NCBI GenBank assembly: GCA_963747735.1 | Contig: CAVVGE010000019.1 | Location: 310,001 to 374,000, forward strand | Source: AP-15 sp963747735 | GTDB lineage: Bacteria > Pseudomonadota > Alphaproteobacteria > ATCC43930 > CGMCC-115725 | Direction of reading: 5' to 3' | Length of the DNA stretch: 64,000 nt | Part shown: one piece after another, positions 7,226 through 16,294 of the stretch | Layout: each line of letters begins with the position of its first letter | Position numbering within the stretch: position 1 is the stretch's first letter | The notes under the pieces: generated by a model | Seen by the model: only the letters and a program-made list of their open reading frames with translations | What the model was told of the DNA's origin: nothing | Databases searched by the model: none | Made by a program: the position numbers and the translations under genes

Positions 7226-10200
7226 GTGGAGCTGCGCCGCGGGGCCGCTTTGGGCTGGCTGGCGCTCTTCGCGGCGCTGTTGCCGGGGGTGGCGCGGGCG
7301 CAGCACATCTCGATCGACGGGAGCTTCTCGCCGGCCCAGACCTTGGCCGGGCCGAGCTACGCGATCGGCGCCGCTCTCGGCAAGCAGGTCGGCGCCAATT
7401 TGTTCCAGAGCTTTGGCAAATTCGGCCTGACCGCGGGCGAGAGCGCGACGTTCAGCGGCCCCGCCACGATCGGCAACGTCATCGGCCGGGTCACCGGCGG
7501 CAACCCGTCCTCGATCAACGGCCAGCTCCGCTCGACGATCGCCGGCGCGAGCCTCTATTTGATCAACCCCAGCGGGGTCGTCTTCGGGCCAAAGGCGACG
7601 GTCAACGTCTCCGGCAGCTTTCATGCCTCGACCGCCAACTATCTCGAGCTGGCGGACGGCGCCAAGTTCCGGGCGACGATGCCGCGCGGCAGCACCCTCA
7701 GCGCCGCGCCGCCGGCGGCGTTCGGCTTTTTGAATGCGCGGGCCGCCGCGATCACCGTCAACGGCAGCGCGCTCGGGCCGGTCGCCGGCACGCTCGGGCT
7801 GGTCGGCGGCAAGGTCTCGATCCGCGGCGGCAGGCTCACCGCGCCCGGCGGGACGATCCAGGTGACGAGCGTCGCCGGCGCCGGCGACGTGCCGGTCGAC
7901 CCGCAAAAAACCGCGGCGCTGACCGTGCGCAAATTCGGCGCGGTCGGGATTGCCGGCGGGTCGGCGCTCGATGTCGACAACCAGAAGGCACGCGGCCCCG
8001 GCGGCAGCGTCTTTATCCGCGCCGGCCGGCTGACGATCGCCGGGAGCGAGATCGACGCCGACAATTTCGGCGCCGGCAGCGGCGGCCAAATCGCGCTGCG
8101 CGGCGACCGGCGGATCGCGCTCGAAAAGGGCGCCGATGTGCACGCCTTCGCCGCCGGCCGGGGCGCCGGCGCCGGCATCGATCTCTCGACCGGACCCGAT
8201 GGCGGCTTTGCCGCCGATGCCAGCAGCGTGCTGACCGGCAGCGCCGGGACGGGTGCGGCCGGCCGGGTCTCGTTGACGACCGGCCGGTTGACGCTGTCCG
8301 GCGGAGCCGCGCTCGGCAGCCTCGCCGAAGGCGTGGGACGGGCGGGCGCGGTCGCGGTCACCAGCCGCTCGATGGTGGTCGACGGCCGGGCGGACAACAG
8401 CAATGCGACCGAGATCGGCTCGCGCACTTCCGGATCGGGCCGGGCCGGAAACGTCACGGTAAAGACCGGAAACCTGGCGGTCCGCGGGAATGGCGAGATC
8501 AACAGCATCACCTTTGGACCGGGCGACGCCGGGTCGGTGTCGATCGAGGTCGCGCAGGCGCTGTCGATCGATGCCGGCGCGTCGCCGCTGCTCACCGGCA
8601 TATCGACCCAATCGAACAATGTGGCGAGCACCGGCAACGCCGGATCGCTGACGATCGAGGCGGGCTCGCTGGCGATTGATCGGGGCGGTCAGATCACCGC
8701 TTCGACCTCGGGCCTCGGCGCCAGCGGCGATGTGTCGATCGCGGTCGCCGGCAAGCTCGCGATCGACGGCGCGGGTGTTTCCCGGGGCACCGGCATCTTT
8801 GCCAATACCACCGCGGCAAAAGGCGGGGATGCCGGCGACATAGCGGTCGCTGCGGCGCGCGCGCAGATCCTGACCAATGGCGAAATTTCGAGCAGCACGC
8901 TCGGCTCGGGCGATGCCGGCGACGTGTCGGTTCGGATCAAGGGCGCATTGACGATCGACGGCAGCCGGGAGACCGGGCTGACCGGCATCGCCTCGAACAA
9001 TGGCGAGGCGGGCGCCACGGGGAATGCCGGCAAGGTCAGCGTTCGCGCGCAGGTGCTGGCGCTGCGCGCCGACGGCGAGATTTCGAGCAGCACGCTCGGC
9101 GCCGGAAACGGCGGCACCGTCCACGTCACGGCACCCAACCTGACGGTCGATGACGCGTCGATCTCGTCGGACAGCCAGGCGGGAAGCGTCGGGAACGCCG
9201 GCGACGTCAACGTCAACGCCGGGAACCTGGCGCTGCTCGACGGCTTTGTTTCGAGCAACTCGCTCGGCACCTTTATGGAGAAGCCGGCGAGCGCCGGGAA
9301 TGCCGGCCGGGTCGGCGTCACCGCCGGGAACCTGAGGATAGCCGGCAATGCCGGGATTTCGAGCGACACGGCCGGGCCCGGCAAAGGCGGCGAGGTCGAT
9401 GTTTCCGGCGCCGACATCACGTTGCGCGGCGGCGCGTTCATCTCATCCGAGGCGGACGGCAGCGGCGCCGGCGGCGACGTCACGGTAACGGCGGCGCGCC
9501 GCCTCCTTCTCAATTCGACCGGCTCCGACAACCAGAGCGCGATCGACGCCAACGGCAACGGCGCCGGCAAGGCGGGCGAGGTCAGCGTCTCCGCCCAGAG
9601 CATCACGCTGCGCGCCGGGTCGTTCATCTCGTCCGAGGCGAATGGCAACGGCGCCGGCGGCGACGTCACGGTGACGGCGGCGCGCGGTCTCCTTCTCGAT
9701 TCGACCGGCTCCGGCAACCGGAGCGCGATCGACGCCGACGGCAATGGCGCCGGCAAGGCGGGCGAGGTCAGCGTCTCCGCCCAGAGCATCACGCTGCGCG
9801 CCGGGTCGTTTATTTCGTCCGAGGCGGATGGCAGCGGCGCCGGCGGCGACGTCACGGTGACGGCGGCGCGCGGCCTTCTCCTCGAACTCGACCGGCTCCG
9901 ACAACCAAACCGCGATCGACGCCGACGGCTTCGGCGCCGGCAAGGCCGGGGAGGTGACCGTCTCCGCCCAGAGCATCACGCTGCGCGGCGGCTCGTTTAT
10001 TTCCTCGCAGGCGGCCGGCAGCGGCGCCGGCGGCGATGTGACGGTCGATGCCAAAGACGGCTTGCTGCTCAATTCGACCCGCTCGGCCAATCAAAGCGAG
10101 ATCGACGCCAATACCTTTGGCGCCGGCAAGGCCGGCCGGGTCACGGTATCGGGCCGCGAGGTCACCCTGCGCGGCGGCTCGTTTATTTCGTCGGAATCGG

Positions 10201-12969
10201 ACGGACGCGGCGCCGGCGGCGATGTCGCGATCAGCGCCACCCTGAAGCTGCTGCTCGAACTCGACCGGCTCGGTCGATCAAAGCGAGATCGACGCCGATA
10301 CCTTTGGCGCCGGCAAGGCTGGCCGGGTCATGGTGTCGGCGGGCGACATCGCCTTGCGCGGCGGCTCGAAAATTTCCTCCGATGCCGCCGCGTCCGACAG
10401 CGCCGCCCGGGGCAATGCCGGCACGGTCACGGTCGCCGCGTCCGGCACGATCCTGATCGACGGCGCCGGATCGATCGACGGGAACCCGACCGCGATCAGC
10501 TCCAACACAATGGATGCGGGGTCGGCCGGATCGGTCTCGGTCGGTGCGCGAAACCTCGAGCTTCGCGCGGGCGGCAAGATTTTGTCCGACGCGCAAGCGG
10601 GCAGCAGCGGCAACGCCGGCCAAGTCTCGGTCGGCGCCGACCGCATGACCATCGACAACGGTCTGGTATCGACCGGCGCCCTGGCCGGCTTCGACGGTCT
10701 GCCGGCGAGCACCGGCAACGCCGGCGATGTCAGGGTCGAGGTCGCCGGCCTCTTGTCGCTCAGCGGCAACGGCTCGGGGCTGCTGAGCGGGATCGGCTCG
10801 AACGTCAACCCCGGCACCATCGGCGATGCCGGCGATGTGCGGGTGGCTGCCGGCGCGCTGTCGATCGCCAATAACGGCGAAATCACCAGCAGCACCTTTG
10901 GCGCCGGCAAGGGCGGGCGCGTCTCGGTCGCTGTCGCCCGCCGGCTGACAATCGATGCGGCGGCGGCGAACCCGGCCTTTCTGACCGGCATCTCGTCCCA
11001 ATCCAACCCTGGCAGCACCGGGGACGCCGGTGATGTACGGGTGACATCCGGGACCATATCGCTGCTCGACGGCGGCACGATCTCCAGCGCTGCGATCGGC
11101 GCGACCGGCCTCGACCCGGCCAGCACCGGCAACGCCGGGCAGGTCAGGGTCGGCGCTCGCGGCCAGCTCTCGGTCGATGGGCCGGGATCGGAGATCGCCA
11201 GCAGCACCGGGCCGGGCACGATCGGGCGGGCCGGCAGCGTCGATGTCGATGCCGGGGCATTGTCGATCACCGACAACGGGACGATATCGGGATCGACCTC
11301 CGGCAGGGGTGCGGGGGGTGATGTCGCAGTGACGGTCGCCGGCGCGCTGCTGATCGACGGCGCGGCGCGCCCGGCGGGGACGACCGGCATCCTGGCGCGC
11401 ACGCGCGACCCCTTTGACGGCGGCAATGCCGGGCAGGTGAGCGTCGCCGCCGGCAGCGTTTCGATCCAAGGCGGCGGGGTCATCTCGACCTCGACCTTCG
11501 GCAACGGCAATGCCGGCGACATCTCGGTCGCCGCCGCCGGTCCGCTGACGATCGACGGAGCGGCCGCCGCGGGGTTTGTCACCGGGATTGCGTCGAGCGC
11601 CAATTTCGGCGCCGGCAACGCCGGGCGGATCACCGTCGCCGCCGGCAGCCTCGCAATCTCGAACGGCGGGGAAATCCAAAGCCTGACCTCTACCTCCGGC
11701 CGCGGCGGCGACATCGCTGTCGCGACGGCGGGCGATATTGCGATCACCGGCGCCGGCAACGCATTGCCGACCGGGATCCTGACCGACGCGCTGTCGAGCA
11801 GCACCGGAGCGGCGGGCGCCATCGACCTTTCCGGGGCCAATGTCACGCTTGCCGAGGGTGGTGTGATCAGCTCGGGCACCGGCGGCGCCGGAAACGGCGG
11901 CACCGTGCAGGTCGCTGCCGGCGGCAATCTGTCGCTGAGCGGCCCCGGCACCGGGATCACCGCCTCGGCGGCAGCGAGCGCGAGCGGCGACGCCGGCTCG
12001 GTAACGGTGAGCGCGCCCGCTGTTACTGTCGCGGACGGCGCCGGGATCGCCAGCACCACCGCGGGGACGGGCGCCGGCGGGCCGGTCGCGGTCGCAGCGG
12101 CGGCGACGCTGCTGCTCGATGGCAACGGCATCCCGAACACCCAGATCGCCGCTTCGGCCACCGGGCCGCAATCGGGCGCCGGCGGCCCGGTGACGGTCAG
12201 CGCCGGCAGCCTCGTCATCGAAGGCGGCGCGCAAATCGCCAGCTCGACCGCCGGCCCCGGCGCCGGCGGCAAAATCGATATCAGCGTCGCCGGCGACGTG
12301 CTGCTGCCGGATGCGGGGCCGCAGATCACGGCGCGCTCGACCGGCGGCGGCGACGCCGGGTCGGTCGCGCTCTCGGCGATACGGCTGTTGATGAAGAATG
12401 GTGCGGCGATCTCGACCGAGGCGCTGACCGCGACCGCGAATGGCGGCAACATCAGCCTGTCGCTGCGCGATTTCCTCTATCTGACCAACAGCCAGATCGC
12501 GACCTCGGTCAAGGGCGAGACCGGCAATGGCGGCAATATCGCGATCGACCCGCAATTTGTCGTCTTGAACCACAGCAGCATTGTCGCCGAGGCGGTCGCC
12601 GGCCATGGCGGCGATATCAGCATCGATGCCGGCCACTTTATCGCGTCCGCCGACAGCATCGTCTCGGCCAGCTCGCAGCTCGGCATTTCCGGGACCGTGT
12701 TGATCAACGGTCCATTGGTGAGCCTGAACGGCACGCTCGTGGTGTTGTCGAGCGAGCTGCGCAGCGCCGTGGCGGTGAGCCGCGACAGCTGCGCCGCGCA
12801 GCAAGCCAACCGGCTGCGGTCGAGCCTCGTCGAAGCCGGGCGCGGCGGGCTGCCGCAGGACCCGGAGGCGACCTTGCCGGCGCTCTACCTCGCCGGCCGC
12901 GACCTCGGCCCCGGCCCGCGCGCCGCCGCGACACCGGACAAGGCGGTGAGCGCGGCATCAAGGCGGTGA
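7226..12969 (+). pseudogene. Two-partner-secretion (TpsA) filamentous-haemagglutinin-type adhesin, broken by two frameshifts
   Basis: The gene starts at GTG 7226 with GGGGGAG just upstream. It encodes a signal peptide (MELRRGAALGWLALFAALLP ... ARA) and then the TPS domain with INPSGVVFGP, the signature recognised by an outer-membrane TpsB transporter. About 1,700 residues of beta-helix repeats follow (GNAGxVxVxA, FISSEADGSGAGGDV). The C-terminus has the Cys-containing end motif seen in such proteins (NRLRSSLVEAGRGGLPQDPE). The frame changes by +1 near 9885 and again near 10260, both inside the identical 18-mer CTCGAACTCGACCGGCTC of a repeated LLLNSTGS module. As read, the full adhesin cannot be made in one frame. 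No TpsB partner is in the window. It is followed 48 bases later by the CHASE2 cyclase. Confidence 0.85.
9420..10300 (+). repeat. Tandem coding repeats in the adhesin (about 195-bp module)
   Basis: Five imperfect copies of a module encode ITLRxGSFISSExxGxGAGG, then DVTVTAARGLLLxSTGS and a GAGKAGEVxVSAQ stretch. The copies at roughly 9420, 9600, 9790, 9960 and 10150 are very similar. Two of them (third and fifth) carry the same extra base that shifts the frame. Confidence 0.7.
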
Positions 12970-13017
12970 GCGCGGTGCCGACGACGGTCCACCTGACGAT
13001 GCGTTGCGGCTGACCCG

Positions 13018-15102
13018 ATGGCCGGCGCCGCGAGCGCGGCACCGAGCCGGGCCGGCCGGCGGCACAGCCGCATCTTGCGGCTCTTTCGCCGCGCTCCGGT
13101 CAGGGCGCTGATCGGCGCCAATCTCGTCGCCGCAATCGTGGTCCTGGCGCGAGGCGCGGGCCTGCTGCAACCGCTCGAATTGCCGATTTACGACGCGCTG
13201 CGCGTCGCCTGGGCGGGCCACCAGCCGAGCTCGCGCGTCCTGCTGGTCGGCGGCAGCGAGGCCGATGTCGAGCATTGGGATTGGCCGTTGCGCGATGGCG
13301 ACCTCGCGGCATTGCTCGAACGGCTCGCGGCGTGGAAGCCGCGGGTGATCGGGGTCGATCTCTATCGCGACCATCCGGAGCCGCCGGGCACCGAGCGGCT
13401 CGCGGCGGTGCTGGCGCGACACAAGGAGATCGTCTGGGCGTTCAAGCTCAAGGGCCCGTCGCGCCCGGGCATTCCGCCGCCGGCGCCGTTGCGCGGCACC
13501 GATCGCGCCGTCCTCGCCGATGTCGTGCCCGACCAGGGCAATATCGTCCGGCGCGGCCTCCTCTATGCCGATGACGGCACCGACAACTATCCCGCGATGG
13601 GGATGGCGCTGGCCTTGGGCTATCTCGCCGCCGACCGGATCGTGCCGCGGCCCGCGCCGGGCGACCGGCTGCGGCTCGGCAAGGCTCTGATCGAGCCGCT
13701 CGACGATACGCGCGGCCCCTATCTCCGGCTCGACAGCCGCGGCTATCAGATCTTGCTCGACTATCACGGCGGCCCCGACCCGTTCGCGCTCAAGAGCGTC
13801 GGCGACATCATGCACAGCGACGAGGCGGCAGCCTTGGTCCGCGGCCGCGCGGTCATCGTCGGCATCACCGCGGAGAGTGTGAAGGATTACTTCGCCACCC
13901 CGTTCAACACCGGCTTTCACAACGCCGACCCGATCTGGGGCATCGCGCTGCACGCCCAAGTCGCCGACCAGCTGATCCGCGAGGCCGTCGATGGCGCCCC
14001 GATATTGAATGCGCTGCCGCGCAGCCTGGAAAACCTGTGGATCTGGGGTTGGGCAATGGCCGGCGCCCTGCTCGGCATGGCGCTGCGATCGACGGCGCCG
14101 GCGATGCTCGGGATCGCGGCGGGTCTCTTGGCCTTGGCCGGGATCGTCTATGGCGCATTTGGCGCGGCGTTGCTGCTGCCGGCATTGCCGGCGGGGATCG
14201 CCTGGATCGGTTCGGCGGGATTGGCGAACCAGCTGCTGCACGCGGCGAGCAACCGCGCTCGTGCGCATCTGCGGCGCACCTTCGAGCATTATTTGCCGCC
14301 GGCGGTGGTCGCCCAGATGGTCGACGCCGGAACCTTGCCCAAGCTCGGCGGCGAGCGGCGCGAGATCTCGGTGCTGTTCACCGATGTCGCGGGGTTCACG
14401 AGCTTTTCGGAGAGCCTCGACCCGGAATTTCTCACCGATGTGACAAACCGGTATTTCGAGGGCGTGTGCGCCGCGATCTTTGCCGAGGGCGGTCTCGTCA
14501 ACGAATTTATCGGCGATGCGGTGCTGGCCTTTTTCGGCGCGCCGCACGATCAGCCCGACCATGCCGACCGGGCGGTCGCCGCCGCCCTCGGGATCGACGC
14601 CTTTGCCTGCCGCTTCAGCGCCGAGCAGCAGGCCCGCGGCATCGCCTTTGGGCAAACCCGGATCGGGGTGCACACCGGCGTTGCGATGGTCGGCAATGTC
14701 GGGACCCGCTCACGGCTCAAATACACCGCGCTCGGCGACATGCTGAACACCGGCTCGCGGCTCGAAGGGCTGAACAAGACGATCGGCACCCGGATCTGCG
14801 TCTCGGGCGCGATTGTTGCGCAGGCGAGGCGGCACCGGTTCCGCCCGATCGGGTCGTTTGTCGTCAAGGGCCGGCGCGAGGCGACCGAAGTGTTCGAGCC
14901 GCTCGACCCGGCGCATTGCGAGCCCGACCGGCTCGCCCGCTACGAAGCGGCCTTGCGCGCGTTGGCGGCGGAGCGGCCAGAGGCGACCGAGCTGTTTGCG
15001 GCGCTCGGCCGCGACAACCCGGACGACCCCTGCATCGCCTTCCATTGCCGGCGGCTCGCCGCAGGCGAAACCGGGACTACCATTGTCATGGCCGAAAAAT
15101 GA
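13018..15102 (+). CDS. CHASE2-domain class III adenylate/guanylate cyclase
   Basis: A 694-residue membrane sensor. After an N-terminal TM (about 30-48), the extracytoplasmic CHASE2 domain spans roughly 50-340 (PRVIGVDLYRD, ILLDYHGGPDPFALKSV). Three closely spaced TMs follow (about 340-405) and then a catalytic cyclase domain (about 440-620). Visible are LFTDVAGF (metal Asp456) and NEFIGDAVLAFFG (Glu496, Asp500), then KYTALGDMLNTGSRLEG (Thr570). The residue that selects the base is Glu496, where adenylate cyclases normally have Lys; Glu is typical of guanylate cyclases, so cGMP or mixed specificity is possible. It lies 48 bases downstream of the adhesin gene on the same strand and is probably co-transcribed. 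CHASE2 ligands are unknown. Confidence 0.92.
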   Translation: MAGAASAAPSRAGRRHSRILRLFRRAPVRALIGANLVAAIVVLARGAGLLQPLELPIYDALRVAWAGHQPSSRVLLVGGSEADVEHWDWPLRDGDLAALLERLAAWKPRVIGVDLYRDHPEPPGTERLAAVLARHKEIVWAFKLKGPSRPGIPPPAPLRGTDRAVLADVVPDQGNIVRRGLLYADDGTDNYPAMGMALALGYLAADRIVPRPAPGDRLRLGKALIEPLDDTRGPYLRLDSRGYQILLDYHGGPDPFALKSVGDIMHSDEAAALVRGRAVIVGITAESVKDYFATPFNTGFHNADPIWGIALHAQVADQLIREAVDGAPILNALPRSLENLWIWGWAMAGALLGMALRSTAPAMLGIAAGLLALAGIVYGAFGAALLLPALPAGIAWIGSAGLANQLLHAASNRARAHLRRTFEHYLPPAVVAQMVDAGTLPKLGGERREISVLFTDVAGFTSFSESLDPEFLTDVTNRYFEGVCAAIFAEGGLVNEFIGDAVLAFFGAPHDQPDHADRAVAAALGIDAFACRFSAEQQARGIAFGQTRIGVHTGVAMVGNVGTRSRLKYTALGDMLNTGSRLEGLNKTIGTRICVSGAIVAQARRHRFRPIGSFVVKGRREATEVFEPLDPAHCEPDRLARYEAALRALAAERPEATELFAALGRDNPDDPCIAFHCRRLAAGETGTTIVMAEK

Positions 15103-15151
15103 CGCGTGATTGTTGCCAGCTCTGCGCTCTTCTCCGGCACGACTGGACCGC

Positions 15152-15337
15152 ATGGTGACGCGGCGGCGCGAGCTGATCCTCGGCCTTGCCGGCATGATCG
15201 CCGGCATCAGCGCCGGCCTCGCCCGAGCCGCCGACCAAACCCGCCGGCTCGCCGTGTTGTCGCCGATAAGCTACGCCGTCGTCTGCAGCACGATTTTGCC
15301 GGCGCTGTTCAGCCGCGGCTTCGTCGAAGATAGCTGA
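15152..15337 (+). pseudogene. N-terminal fragment of an ABC transporter substrate-binding protein
   Basis: A 61-codon frame has a signal peptide (MVTRRRELILGLAGMIAGIS ... ARAA), then TRRLAVLSPISY and LPALFSRGFVEDS. This is the start of PF04392-type substrate-binding proteins (RRIGVLSP ... LRELGYVEGRN), which are about 320 residues long, so over 80% is missing. A C-terminal fragment of the same family lies at 52850-52957. Confidence 0.55.
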
Positions 15338-15411
15338 TCATTGCCTGCTTCGCCGGAACCCGCCGTTTTTGATCCACACCGGCAGAAAGTTCTCATGCGC
15401 CGCGCCGCCGA

Positions 15412-15582
15412 TCATTGGCCGCGCGGCCGCCACGAAAGGTCGCCAGTCAACACGTAGATCGTGATCGCCGCTAAAAACAGCAAAACGCTGACCCAGAACA
15501 GCGGCGAATGATGAACGCGCTTCCAATCGCGCCGGCGGCGGACAGATTTTGGTGCTCTTCGATGATGGTTTTGTCTGTTCAC
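15412..15582 (-). CDS. Small single-pass membrane protein (56 aa, GTG start)
   Basis: A short frame starts with GTG at 15582, preceded by a G-rich stretch (GGGGGATAGAGCG). It encodes a basic N-terminus (VNRQNHHRRAPKSVRRRRDW), the stretch KRVHHSPLFW, a hydrophobic helix (VSVLLFLAAITIYVL) and the tail TGDLSWRPRGQ. The positive-inside charge pattern and the HHSPLFW-TM-DLSWRP layout match small membrane proteins I recall from other alphaproteobacteria. Its function is unknown. It lies between the substrate-binding-protein fragment and the vapBC remnant. Confidence 0.6.
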   Translation of the reverse strand: MNRQNHHRRAPKSVRRRRDWKRVHHSPLFWVSVLLFLAAITIYVLTGDLSWRPRGQ

Positions 15583-15698
15583 CGCTCTATCCCCCGCATT
15601 TCAAGTGTTCATGCAGCAGTCGCCAGCCGAACGATCAAGTGAGCCGACCGGTATTCAGCGCCCCCCTCTCGCCTGCTTTCCGCGGCGCAGCCCGCACT

Positions 15699-15944
15699 CT
15701 ATCGCCGGCTGTCCCCTTTCCACGACCGCGCAATGTCGCGCTCGCCGATCCCGGCGCGATAGAGCAGGAGATCGAGCTTGCGGCCGCCGCCTTCGCCCTT
15801 GCAGCTTTCGATGACGATCGAGGCTTCGAGCAGGCTCGCCGCCGATAGGGGGCGCGGCGCGCCGGCCTCGATCGCCTGGGCGCAGCGGGCGGCATTCGCC
15901 TCATTCAGCAGCACGGCAACGAGCGCCGAGCTGTCGATGACCAT
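15699..15944 (-). pseudogene. vapC: Truncated VapC PIN-domain toxin
   Basis: The N-terminal half of a PIN ribonuclease is clear: MVIDSSALVAVLLNE (first acidic residue D4) and SAASLLEASIVIESCKGEGG (second acidic site). It ends after 81 residues, whereas VapC is about 130 residues. The conserved second half (GDCFAYALA ... LLFKGDDF), with the remaining catalytic acids, is absent. The toxin is therefore expected to be inactive. Its ATG overlaps the stop of vapB by one base (TGATG). Confidence 0.8.
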
Positions 15945-16198
15945 CAGCCGGGCAATCCGTGCTCGTCGTAGCCGAGAATCTCGTCCGCCGGGCGGGCATC
16001 CAAATCAGGCAACGCCGCGCACCGTCGGCCGATTTCCAGGATTGCGGCGGCGAGGCTGCGGCCGCCATGCTGCCGCCGAACCCGTTGCAGGCGTTCCTCG
16101 GCGGCTCTACGCACCGCGGTCGTGACCGATTCCCCGGCGGCGGCGGCAAGCTCGCGCACATATTTTTCGGTTGCCGGATCCTTGATGTTCAGCGCCAT
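15944..16198 (-). CDS. vapB: VapB-type antitoxin (PSK/Rv0623 family)
   Basis: An 84-residue protein, MALNIKDPATEKYVRELAAA, with GESVTTAVRRAAEERL and the C-terminal toxin-wrapping part DEILGYDEHGLPG. It belongs to the VapB family with an N-terminal DNA-binding segment and a C-terminal neutralising tail. It is intact although its toxin is truncated, so it may persist as an orphan antitoxin or repressor. It is divergent from the CHAT protease gene. Confidence 0.85.
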   Translation of the reverse strand: MALNIKDPATEKYVRELAAAAGESVTTAVRRAAEERLQRVRRQHGGRSLAAAILEIGRRCAALPDLDARPADEILGYDEHGLPG

Positions 16199-16294
16199 AG
16201 CGTTGCTTAGGAAGAAAAAATCTGCGTATAAAGATGCGAGGTTGTCGATTTGCCGTCAAGGGCGGTTTGCCACCGGGAAAGTCCTAGCCTGGAG

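Noticed and set aside
9881..10272. Programmed ribosomal frameshifting in the adhesin
   Set aside because: The shared 18-mer is not a known slippery sequence, and no stimulatory structure is evident; duplication of a mutation is simpler.
10231..12804. Long minus-strand frames within the adhesin gene
   Set aside because: Composition-driven shadows of GC-rich beta-helix repeats; the plus strand carries the conserved adhesin modules.
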